Positions 1 through 5,402 are shown, counted from the stretch's first letter. The stretch: 6,063 bases of DNA from JAVVSR01 sp964604875 (GCA_964604875.1 CAZSAC010000062.1:1-6063), one strand, 5' to 3'. Notes: generated by a model from the sequence alone, not told the origin. A program made the numbers and translations.

Positions 1-1730
1 TAAGCAGTATTCTTGGTATGTCTGTTGACGAAATCGTTGGCGCAGACGGCACTGTCCAGCTTGACGGTATCTTAAAGGGCGCAGGCGCATTATTGTTCAA
101 TCATCCTACTTGGAATGGTGAAGCAATTGTTGCAGGCACAACCGATTTGACAAAAGCCGGCACTGCTGAAATCGGTATTGCTTTAGACGGTGATACGCTT
201 GGTTTGGTTGTTGGCGGTATTCCTTTCTTACAGGGCGCAAAAGTTGCATTAGGGTTCACAAAACTTGCTGATACTGCTACTGCTGCCGGTAAAATTGATA
301 GTTTCTATATTGACGCATTCTTATCTGAACTTGGCGAAAGCAAGAAAGACGTAGCTCTTCGTATCACCATTGAAGATCTTGTTCTTGCAGAAACCGGTTT
401 TGTAAGAGAAACTGAAGCTACCATGGCTGCTGCTTATTCCCAAACTCTCAAAATGAAAGCTCAGCTTGCAATTGAAATTCCCGAAAACTTTGTTGAACTT
501 AAGTTTGACGAAGACAAATATATGATCGCTGGCGGCGCTGTTGGCACAACCGGCGTAAATGTTCCTAAGAAAATATTAGTAGACCTTGCTTTAGAACTTG
601 ACTTCGCAAACGCTGCAAACACTCGTCTTAACTTAGTTGCAAAAGCAGACGGCGCAGTTGTGGCAAAGGCTCACTTATACTATGACGCTACTGGAAAATA
701 CGGCATTGCCGAAGCAGACGTTGACCCCGGCTATATGAAGATAGTTTCTATGATTTATACCGCTATAACCACACACGATGATTTCGGTTGGTTCATGCCT
801 TCTTCTACAGCAGAAGTTGCCGATGGCACACATCTCTATGCTCCTTCTACAAGCAAATGGTATAAATTAACTGACACAAGCGCTCCTGCAGACGCTTATA
901 AAACAAAGAAAGTTACCTTAGTTGAAGGCGGATTGGATTATACAGATATTAATGCTGCAATGAAGACATTCCAAACCACAGGCAACTTGAAAGCTACGGG
1001 CATTGACCTTTATAAGATTTTATTCCCGGGTGAAGGAAACGTTGTATACGCTAACTACAAAGCGGCTGTTGCTGCTGCAGAAGAAACCACTTGGTCCTCT
1101 GCTGTAAATTGGCAGAAGAAAGAATCGGGTATCTTCGGTATTATCGGCGATATGATTAATCTTTCGATTAACGCTAACAGCGAGCTTACCTTAAAGATTG
1201 GCGCAGCTGATGTTATGAGCAAATTGTTTGATAAAAACTCTCTCTTCACAGTAACTGATCCCGATGGTCAAGAATACTATGACGGAGAAAATGAGTTTAC
1301 AAATCTTGAGCAACTTTTATGGTTCTGGTCAGCAGAAAAAGATGCTAATGGCAAATACGTTGCTAAAGATTGGACCGAATTAGAAGCTCATTGGAATTCA
1401 GTTCTTGCTGATATCAACAAATACATCAACAACGGTTCTGCAACAGTTAAATCATTGACAGTTAAAGACATCAAAGAAGCTGACGCATTTGTAACGATTT
1501 CTACCAAGATGACAAACGGCAAGATGAGCGACCTCGGCTTAAAAGTTGAAGTAACATACGCAGGCAAGCCTATCAGCGTTGGTTTGAATCTCCAAATTGT
1601 AGACAGCTTTGCTGCTACTGATTTCGTAGCGCCGTATGACTTTGGCGAAGAAGCTGTTGGCACAATCAACATTACTCTTCGTAATAATGACGGCGAAGTT
1701 TGGCCGACACCTGCTACACCCGCAGCGTAA
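1..1730 (+). CDS. Large cysteine-free, probably exported protein of unknown family (5' end missing)
   Basis: The frame is open to the left edge (first full codon at 3). The first ATG, at 18, has no Shine-Dalgarno site in front of it, so the gene almost certainly begins outside the window and at least 575 residues are visible. I do not recognise the family. The visible protein is rich in Ala, Gly, Val, Thr and Asp and contains no cysteine. It shows alternating hydrophobic/polar stretches that read as repeated long beta strands, for example around residues 185-235, 385-400 and 510-535 counted from the ATG at 18. A more aromatic, Trp-rich segment with helical character lies near residues 350-475. 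There is no transmembrane helix and no LPxTG-type sorting motif, and the protein ends in a short Thr/Pro/Ala tail. Absence of cysteine and the acidic, beta-rich composition fit a secreted or lipid-anchored surface protein whose signal peptide is upstream; this is inference. A hairpin terminator follows 23 bases after the stop. Confidence 0.8.
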   Translation, partial: SSILGMSVDEIVGADGTVQLDGILKGAGALLFNHPTWNGEAIVAGTTDLTKAGTAEIGIALDGDTLGLVVGGIPFLQGAKVALGFTKLADTATAAGKIDSFYIDAFLSELGESKKDVALRITIEDLVLAETGFVRETEATMAAAYSQTLKMKAQLAIEIPENFVELKFDEDKYMIAGGAVGTTGVNVPKKILVDLALELDFANAANTRLNLVAKADGAVVAKAHLYYDATGKYGIAEADVDPGYMKIVSMIYTAITTHDDFGWFMPSSTAEVADGTHLYAPSTSKWYKLTDTSAPADAYKTKKVTLVEGGLDYTDINAAMKTFQTTGNLKATGIDLYKILFPGEGNVVYANYKAAVAAAEETTWSSAVNWQKKESGIFGIIGDMINLSINANSELTLKIGAADVMSKLFDKNSLFTVTDPDGQEYYDGENEFTNLEQLLWFWSAEKDANGKYVAKDWTELEAHWNSVLADINKYINNGSATVKSLTVKDIKEADAFVTISTKMTNGKMSDLGLKVEVTYAGKPISVGLNLQIVDSFAATDFVAPYDFGEEAVGTINITLRNNDGEVWPTPATPAA

Positions 1731-1752
1731 TCCACAAAACATTATAAAATAA

Positions 1753-1777
1753 GGGGCGCAATCGCGTCCCTTTTTTT
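1753..1777 (+). terminator. Rho-independent terminator of the large exported-protein gene
   Basis: A 7-bp GC-rich stem (GGGGCGC at 1753-1759 with GCGTCCC at 1764-1770, one G-T pair) closes a 4-base loop and is followed directly by seven T residues at 1771-1777. It sits 23 bases after the stop codon of the upstream gene. Read on the minus strand it is followed by TTATTTTAT, so it may also back up termination of the convergent gene. Confidence 0.88.
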
Positions 1778-1780
1778 ATG

Positions 1781-1813
1781 CAAAAATAAACCTGCCAAAT
1801 AGCAGGTTTATTT
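1781..1813 (-). terminator. Terminator of the short-chain dehydrogenase gene
   Basis: A perfect 12-bp inverted repeat (AAATAAACCTGC at 1784-1795 and its complement at 1802-1813) encloses a 6-base loop. On the minus strand the descending arm runs into TTTATTTTTG, and the hairpin starts 4 bases past the stop of the minus-strand gene. Together with the hairpin at 1753-1777 it forms a back-to-back terminator pair between convergent genes. Confidence 0.75.
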
Positions 1814-1816
1814 ATA

Positions 1817-2728
1817 TTATTTATTAGATTTTTTTTGATGTTTTATTATAATTTTACGAGATTTTTTTACTACCTTCTCGTCTTCAAATAGAGCTTGAAA
1901 TGTTTTTATTGGCAAAACCCTCAACATTCCTCCGGTAATGTCTATCGAGCTATCAGGCAAATAGTTTCTAAACCAACCCATACCTTTTGCAATGCTTCCA
2001 ACGGTGACATAATTTTTGTGATGAGAGAGCTTTCTGATGATAATGGACGCGGCCCTGCTTGCCGATATTCCGGCCGAGGCGAACAATTTTTTGTCAGCAA
2101 CTTTTTCGTTGGACGCATCGCCCTCGTGAGAGTTATATAAATCAGTTTTAACGGGGCCGGGTAATACGCACGCTACATAAAACCCTCTGCCCATAAGTTC
2201 CTCACGCAAGACGTCTGTAAGGCTATATGCGGCGCTTTTGGTGCTGCTATAGATACTTGCTCCCGCAACCGGTAAAAGCGCGCTTGCAGAGGAAATATTG
2301 ATTAAGGTTGGAGTTAAGCTTTTGTCCAATATAGGTATCATCGCCTTGCAGGAATAGATTAAACTGAGGTAATTCGTGCGGATAACTCGTCCGATTTCCT
2401 TTTCGTCTATATCCACAAATCTGATAAAAGGATGGATTATCCCGGCGTTATTTATCAAAATATCAGGCTTAAACTCTGTCAAAATTTCGCTTTCTGCAAA
2501 ACTTTTCCAAGCGTCGTTATCGCCAACGTCCATAGGATAGTATAAGAAATTTTCGCCAAGCTCCGCCTTTAATGCCGACAGCTTAGATTCGGTACGGGCA
2601 ATCCCCAATACCTTGCAGCCATATTTCTCTACAAAGTGACGGGTAAGTTCCCTTCCGATACCGGTGGAGCAGCCTGTAATAATTATATTTTTATTGTGAA
2701 ACCAATCGGTTTTAAAATATTTTAGCAT
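1817..2728 (-). CDS. Classical short-chain dehydrogenase/reductase (SDR), probably NADP(H)-dependent
   Basis: This 303-residue protein is an NAD(P)-dependent oxidoreductase of the classical SDR family with a single Rossmann domain. Visible signatures are the TGxxxGIG dinucleotide-binding loop (residues 18-25), NNAG (93-96), the structural Asn119, catalytic Ser147, and the Tyr160-xxx-Lys164 pair, followed by the PG motif at 190-191. Arg44, just after the second beta strand, occupies the place that usually favours NADP(H); that preference is inferred. The last 20 residues are strongly basic and extend beyond the core fold. The substrate cannot be read from the sequence. The frame is open to an ATG at 2782, but the promoter at 2773-2801 overlaps and lies downstream of that codon, and an AAGGAA site sits 5 bases before the ATG at 2728, so 2728 is the start. 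The gene appears monocistronic: it has its own promoter and its own terminator. Confidence 0.93.
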   Translation of the reverse strand: MLKYFKTDWFHNKNIIITGCSTGIGRELTRHFVEKYGCKVLGIARTESKLSALKAELGENFLYYPMDVGDNDAWKSFAESEILTEFKPDILINNAGIIHPFIRFVDIDEKEIGRVIRTNYLSLIYSCKAMIPILDKSLTPTLINISSASALLPVAGASIYSSTKSAAYSLTDVLREELMGRGFYVACVLPGPVKTDLYNSHEGDASNEKVADKKLFASAGISASRAASIIIRKLSHHKNYVTVGSIAKGMGWFRNYLPDSSIDITGGMLRVLPIKTFQALFEDEKVVKKSRKIIIKHQKKSNK

Positions 2729-2733
2729 AGTAA

Positions 2734-2739
2734 TTCCTT
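2734..2739 (-). promoter_or_regulatory. Ribosome binding site that fixes the SDR start
   Basis: Read on the minus strand this is AAGGAA, 5 bases before the ATG at 2728. No comparable site precedes the in-frame ATG at 2782, so this site decides between the two candidates. Confidence 0.75.
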
Positions 2740-2772
2740 TTTTTTCATAATGTAAATCAAATAGTAAGGCAA

Positions 2773-2801
2773 AGTATAGCACTCAAAATTTAGTTTGTCA
2801 A
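2773..2801 (-). promoter_or_regulatory. Sigma-A-type promoter of the SDR gene, with extended -10 and UP-like A/T tract
   Basis: On the minus strand, TTGACA (2801-2796) is separated by 17 bases from TATACT (2778-2773). TGC immediately precedes the -10, giving an extended -10. A/T-only sequence lies just upstream of the -35 (2802-2824) and resembles an UP element. Transcription should start near 2766, about 38 bases before the ATG at 2728. Confidence 0.82.
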
Positions 2802-2909
2802 AAAATAATCTTATTTTTTTAAAATCCTCAAAAAATCTTAAAAAATTCATATATTATGTCAAATGTTGTCATATTAACTTGTCGATAATTAAAGAAAAAG
2901 AGGTAAAAT
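2783..2909. other. AT-rich intergenic region with phased A/T tracts
   Basis: The space between the divergent SDR and 81-residue genes holds the SDR -35 box, an UP-like A/T block, and A/T tracts at 2800-2805, 2814-2824, 2830-2835 and 2840-2845, roughly one helical turn apart. This suggests intrinsic curvature. I found no convincing promoter for the plus-strand gene here; TTGTCA at 2866-2871 is the best -35 candidate, but no good -10 lies 16-18 bases further on. Confidence 0.45.
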
Positions 2910-3155
2910 ATGAAGAAAATAATTTTTGCAGGGCTGCTTCCTAAAAAAATAGACTTAAGTAAAAGCAGGATACAAAAGACAAATACTCCCGAATTTTTTG
3001 ATTTTGAAAATATGAGCGCAATAACTGTTGATTTTTTTTGGGATAAAATTGAAACCATATCCCGTTCAACGGGAATAGCGGGCAACTATGAAGTTAAAAA
3101 ATATACAAGTCGCAACGGTGTCGTTTTTATAAGCAGAGAGCCTATTTTGTTATAA
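2910..3155 (+). CDS. Small hypothetical protein (81 residues)
   Basis: I do not recognise this protein. Support for it being real is a purine-rich site, AGAGG at 2899-2903, placed 6 bases before the ATG, and a hairpin directly after the stop. The product is mixed and charged: a Lys-rich N-terminus (MKKIIFAGLLPKK), a central acidic/aromatic stretch (PEFFDFENMSAITVDFFWDK, about residues 29-48), and a C-terminal part that could form a beta hairpin (residues 60-79). There is no cysteine or metal motif and no convincing signal peptide, because the hydrophobic N-terminal stretch is only about six residues long. It is most likely cytoplasmic. It stands alone between the divergently transcribed SDR gene and the convergent rubrerythrin operon, and no confident promoter was found upstream. 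An open frame on the opposite strand (2828-3085) lacks a comparable ribosome binding site. Confidence 0.6.
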   Translation: MKKIIFAGLLPKKIDLSKSRIQKTNTPEFFDFENMSAITVDFFWDKIETISRSTGIAGNYEVKKYTSRNGVVFISREPILL

Positions 3156-3156
3156 G

Positions 3157-3190
3157 ACAAATGCCCCCTAAAAAAGGGGACACTTGTTTT
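3157..3190. terminator. Probable bidirectional terminator between the 81-residue gene and rubrerythrin
   Basis: CCCC (3164-3167) pairs with GGGG (3176-3179) around an 8-base loop. The stem extends outward through TG/CA and ACAA/TTGT, with one bulged A at 3180 and one A-C mismatch, and reaches a short T run ending at 3190. It starts 2 bases after the stop of the plus-strand gene and lies about 18 bases beyond the rubrerythrin stop on the other strand. The T tracts are short, especially in the minus direction, so efficiency is uncertain. Confidence 0.55.
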
Positions 3191-3207
3191 ATATGAAGGG
3201 GGGAGAA

Positions 3208-3741
3208 TTAATAATTTTTTGCGTTGACTTCAAAAAATGCTTGAGGATGGTCGCAGGTAGGGCATACACTGGGAGCGTTCTTTCCAACAAAACGGTGACC
3301 GCAGTTGCGGCATTCCCAAACGGTTTCTTCTTCCTTTGCAAAGACTTTGCCGTCACGGATATTTTGCGCAAGCGCGCGATAGCGTTTTTCATGTTCCGCT
3401 TCGATTTTGGCAACAAGGCGGAATTTGGCAGCTAGTACAGAAAAGCCTTCTTCTGCGGCAGTATCTGCCATTTCCTTATACATACTTGTCCATTCTTCAT
3501 TTTCGCCTGCTGCGGCATCAAGAAGATTTTCTAAGGTTGAACCGATGCCGTGAAACTCTTTAAACCAAAGTTTAGCGTGTTCCTTTTCGTTTTCGGCGGT
3601 GGCTGCAAAAATTGCGGCGATTTGCTCATAGCCATCTTTTTTGGCTTGGCTGGAAAAATAAGTATATTTGTTGCGAGCTTGGCTTTCGCCGGCAAAAGCT
3701 TTCATTAAATTTTGTTCTGTCTTGCTTCCTTTGAGTTCCAT
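3208..3741 (-). CDS. rbr: Rubrerythrin (non-haem diiron peroxidase with rubredoxin domain)
   Basis: Rubrerythrin reduces hydrogen peroxide to water in the cytoplasm of anaerobes, taking electrons through its own rubredoxin-like FeS4 site. At 177 residues the protein has both usual domains. The ferritin-like four-helix domain (about 1-135) carries the expected diiron ligands: Glu19 in AGES, Glu52 and His55 in ExxH, Glu80 and Glu83 in GENEE, and Glu114 and His117 in ExxH. The C-terminal domain (about 140-175) carries Cys144-x2-Cys147-Gly and Cys160-Pro-x-Cys163, the complete FeS4 set. No ligand is missing, so it should be active. AAGGAG at 3755-3750 lies 8 bases before the ATG. The gene is last in the perR-superoxide reductase-rbr operon, 20 bases after the superoxide reductase stop, and would consume the peroxide made by that enzyme. 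Confidence 0.97.
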   Translation of the reverse strand: MELKGSKTEQNLMKAFAGESQARNKYTYFSSQAKKDGYEQIAAIFAATAENEKEHAKLWFKEFHGIGSTLENLLDAAAGENEEWTSMYKEMADTAAEEGFSVLAAKFRLVAKIEAEHEKRYRALAQNIRDGKVFAKEEETVWECRNCGHRFVGKNAPSVCPTCDHPQAFFEVNAKNY

Positions 3742-3761
3742 AATAAAATCTCCTTAATAAA

Positions 3762-4136
3762 TTATTTATTTTCAGTTTTCCACAATCCGTGGAGGTTACA
3801 ATATGCGTATGCTGCCAAAACTTGTTCGCCCTCGGTGATTTCAAATACTGCAAAAGGCTTTACGCCGGGCGCTAAAACTTTGCGTTGATTGCCATAATTG
3901 GTTTCTAAGGCAATCCATTGAATCAAATGTTCTTCTGTCATAGGGTGTTCAGCCGCTCCCAAGGTAAGGGTTACGGTGTTATTGTTTTGGGTGATAATCG
4001 GTAAATGTTTTTCAGGAGCTCCGGTAACGTTTGTTTCTAAAACGCGCATTTTTTCTCCACAACAAAAAACCGGTACGCCTTTGTCTTCTACATAGGCAAT
4101 AATATTGCCACAATGATTACATTTTAAAAATTTCAT
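3762..4136 (-). CDS. dfx: Desulfoferrodoxin, two-iron superoxide reductase
   Basis: This enzyme reduces superoxide to hydrogen peroxide without releasing oxygen, which suits an anaerobe. The 124-residue protein has the full two-domain form. The N-terminal desulforedoxin-like domain binds an FeS4 centre through Cys6, Cys9, Cys25 and Cys26 (CxxC and CC). The neelaredoxin-like domain holds the catalytic Fe(His)4Cys site: His44 in EKH (with Glu42 and Lys43, the conserved pair near the open iron position), His64 in EHPM, His70 in EEH, then Cys113 and His116 in CNLHGLW. All ligands are present, so it is the 2Fe class rather than neelaredoxin. GGAGG at 4147-4143 precedes the ATG by 6 bases and falls in the 13-base gap after the regulator stop, indicating co-transcription. 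Its product, peroxide, is the substrate of the rubrerythrin encoded next. Confidence 0.97.
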   Translation of the reverse strand: MKFLKCNHCGNIIAYVEDKGVPVFCCGEKMRVLETNVTGAPEKHLPIITQNNNTVTLTLGAAEHPMTEEHLIQWIALETNYGNQRKVLAPGVKPFAVFEITEGEQVLAAYAYCNLHGLWKTENK

Positions 4137-4149
4137 AAAAATCCTCCGT

Positions 4150-4515
4150 TTATTTACAATCTGAGCATAAGCCCGAAAGCATAATATCTATTTGGTCAAC
4201 CCTAATATCAGATGCATTTTCGATATCTGAAATAATATCTGATTTCATAACGTCGACGTCAAAAACCTTTCCGCAAGCTACACAATGAAAGTGCGCGTGA
4301 GGCGATAAGGTTTTGTCGAAACGGTCGCCGTCGGGCAAAGGAATGCGTAGCACCATATTGCAGTCTACCAGCTGGGACAAGTTTCTATAAACAGTTGCCA
4401 AATTGATAGAAGGCATATATTTTTTTGCGCGTGATAATATCATGTCTGCGTTCGGATGGTCGCAACTTGCGTTTACTACGTCAAGGATGATATTTCTTTG
4501 CGCTGAAGTTCTCAT
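4150..4515 (-). CDS. perR: Fur-family metalloregulator, PerR-like peroxide sensor
   Basis: A DNA-binding repressor that senses peroxide or metal and heads the superoxide reductase/rubrerythrin operon. From the ATG at 4515 it has 121 residues. A winged-helix domain (about 1-65) contains the recognition helix NLATVYRNL (39-47). The structural zinc site is complete: Cys78-x2-Cys81 and Cys117-x2-Cys120. The regulatory site matches the five Bacillus subtilis PerR ligands (His37, Asp85, His91, His93, Asp104) as His20, Asp67, His73, His75 and Asp86; the last Asp is typical of PerR, where Fur proteins often carry Glu. It lacks the roughly 20 N-terminal residues of B. subtilis PerR, including the first helix. 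Fur, Zur or another metal specificity cannot be excluded, because the operator in front of it is Fur-like. A GTG at 4521 is in frame but its first G is the last base of the Shine-Dalgarno site, so ATG 4515 is chosen. It probably represses itself and the two genes behind it. Confidence 0.9.
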   Translation of the reverse strand: MRTSAQRNIILDVVNASCDHPNADMILSRAKKYMPSINLATVYRNLSQLVDCNMVLRIPLPDGDRFDKTLSPHAHFHCVACGKVFDVDVMKSDIISDIENASDIRVDQIDIMLSGLCSDCK

Positions 4516-4520
4516 TGGCA

Positions 4521-4525
4521 CTCCT
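4521..4525 (-). promoter_or_regulatory. Ribosome binding site that fixes the regulator start
   Basis: AGGAG on the minus strand, 5 bases before the ATG at 4515. The competing GTG start at 4521 shares its first base with this site and so has no spacing. Confidence 0.8.
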
Positions 4526-4529
4526 AATT

Positions 4530-4549
4530 GATATTGATTATCATTATCA
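4530..4549. promoter_or_regulatory. Fur-type operator overlapping the oxidative-defence operon promoter
   Basis: GATATTGATTATCATTATC at 4530-4548 matches the classical 19-bp Fur box (GATAATGATAATCATTATC) at 17 of 19 positions, and its two halves are complementary at 8 of 9 positions. In the 7-1-7 description, TGATTATCATTATCA at 4535-4549 differs from TGATAATNATTATCA at one defined position. It overlaps the -10 box and covers the expected transcript start, so a bound regulator would block RNA polymerase. Negative autoregulation is inferred from this placement. Confidence 0.85.
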
Positions 4550-4574
4550 TATCATAGGATAGTTGGGTTGTCAA
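4546..4574 (-). promoter_or_regulatory. Promoter of the perR-superoxide reductase-rubrerythrin operon
   Basis: On the minus strand, a perfect TTGACA (4574-4569), a 17-base spacer, then TATGAT (4551-4546). The transcript should start near 4539, inside the Fur-type operator, leaving a leader of about 24 bases that is too short for a riboswitch. Such a strong promoter covered by an operator suits a gene set that is repressed and then strongly induced. T-rich runs at 4588-4593 and 4602-4608 lie upstream. Confidence 0.87.
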
Positions 4575-4635
4575 TAGATTTCTACAATTTTTTCCAAAAT
4601 ATTTTTTTCGGATATTATAAGCCTAGTTTAATTGT

Positions 4636-4664
4636 TTGACTTAGTTAGGTTATAATCTTATTAT
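4636..4664 (+). promoter_or_regulatory. birA promoter predicting a leaderless transcript
   Basis: TTGACT (4636-4641), a 17-base spacer, then TATTAT (4659-4664). Only six bases separate the -10 box from the ATG at 4671, so the usual 6-7 base offset puts the transcript start on or beside the start codon. A perfect TATAAT at 4651-4656 lies inside the spacer but is only 9 bases from this -35; even if it is used, the leader would be about 8 bases. Confidence 0.68.
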
Positions 4665-4670
4665 TTATAT

Positions 4671-5396
4671 ATGGATATTATAAATAAAGACTATATTGAA
4701 GAAAGGTTGCCAAGGCAGATAATTAAAGAAGCGGTGGTTTTTGATAAAATTGACAGCACTTCCGACTTTGCCAGAAACGCCGAAAACGGAACGGTAATCT
4801 TTGCAAACGAGCAGACGCAGGGCAGAGGACGTTGCGGAAAAAGCTTTTTATCCAAAAAGGGCGGATTATATTTTAGTTTGGCAATGGATAAATCCATAGA
4901 CGAAAAAAATCTAACTGCAAAAACGGCGGTGGCGGTGGCTCAGGCGATTGAAGACGCAATCGGCGAAAGCGTTGAAATAAAGTGGGTAAACGACATATAC
5001 TATAAAAATAAAAAAGTTGCGGGAATACTGGCGGAAAACCTGTCAAACAAAATAATTATCGGCATTGGAATAAACGTCTATCCGATAAATTTTTCTCAAT
5101 TTGGGCTTAATGCAACAAGCTTATTAAAAACCTCAAATGAAAATTTTTCAAGAGCGGAGCTTGCTGTCAATATAATAAAAAAATTGGAAAGCATTTTATT
5201 AAGCCAAACAAAAGACTATTTACAAATATATAGAAACAAATCCGCAATACTGGGAAAACGAGTGCAATATGTTAAAAATCAAACTCAATATAGTGGCATA
5301 GCGCAAAGTATTTCGGACTCCTGTGAGCTGGAGGTAGCCTTAGAAAACGGGCAAATTGACGTTTTGGGTAGCGGAGAGGTTTCAATTATTTTTTAA
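4671..5396 (+). CDS. birA: Biotin--[acetyl-CoA-carboxylase] ligase, monofunctional (no HTH domain)
   Basis: This cytoplasmic enzyme makes biotinyl-5'-AMP from biotin and ATP, then attaches biotin to a lysine of acceptor proteins such as the carboxyl carrier protein of acetyl-CoA carboxylase. At 241 residues it starts directly with the catalytic domain, so it is a group I ligase and cannot act as a BirA-type repressor. Visible motifs are DSTSDFA (28-34), the GRGRCG adenylation loop (51-56, usually GRGRRG), GGLYFSL (64-70), KWVNDI with Lys104, Asn107 and Asp108, the conserved Lys115 in KVAGIL, and GIGIN (131-135). The C-terminal SH3-like domain spans about 190-241. No other in-frame start gives the full catalytic domain: an in-frame stop lies at 4653, and the next Met is residue 72. 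There is no Shine-Dalgarno site before the ATG. It is divergent from the oxygen-defence operon and has no obvious functional link to it. Confidence 0.96.
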   Translation: MDIINKDYIEERLPRQIIKEAVVFDKIDSTSDFARNAENGTVIFANEQTQGRGRCGKSFLSKKGGLYFSLAMDKSIDEKNLTAKTAVAVAQAIEDAIGESVEIKWVNDIYYKNKKVAGILAENLSNKIIIGIGINVYPINFSQFGLNATSLLKTSNENFSRAELAVNIIKKLESILLSQTKDYLQIYRNKSAILGKRVQYVKNQTQYSGIAQSISDSCELEVALENGQIDVLGSGEVSIIF

Positions 5397-5402
5397 TATA
5401 CT

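Noticed and set aside
1055..1742. Three minus-strand open frames inside the large exported-protein gene
   Set aside because: They lie antisense to a long, well-formed coding frame and show no ribosome binding site or recognisable domain.
1895..2140. Plus-strand open frame inside the SDR gene
   Set aside because: It is antisense to conserved SDR sequence and its product has no family features.
2828..3085. Open frame on the minus strand opposite the 81-residue gene, with a hydrophobic product
   Set aside because: No ribosome binding site at its start; the hydrophobic character comes from reading A-rich coding DNA in reverse. The plus-strand frame has a proper site and a terminator.
3184..3853. 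Several open frames overlapping rubrerythrin and the end of the superoxide reductase gene on both strands
   Set aside because: Rubrerythrin and desulfoferrodoxin have every metal ligand in their own frames, so the overlapping frames are by-products. The GGGGGGAG after the ATG-like site near 3193 is not placed as a ribosome binding site for any real gene.
4651..4656. Perfect TATAAT as the main -10 box of birA
   Set aside because: It is only 9 bases from TTGACT, and no good -35 lies 16-18 bases upstream; TATTAT at 4659-4664 has the right 17-base spacing. It remains a possible weak alternative.
4516..4670. Riboswitch or other structured leader in the divergent regulator/birA region
   Set aside because: Predicted leaders are about 24 bases for the operon and about zero for birA, too short for a structured sensor, and the region is AT-rich without stable hairpins.
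4691..4897. Minus-strand open frame inside birA
   Set aside because: It overlaps the catalytic motifs of biotin ligase and has no translation signals.
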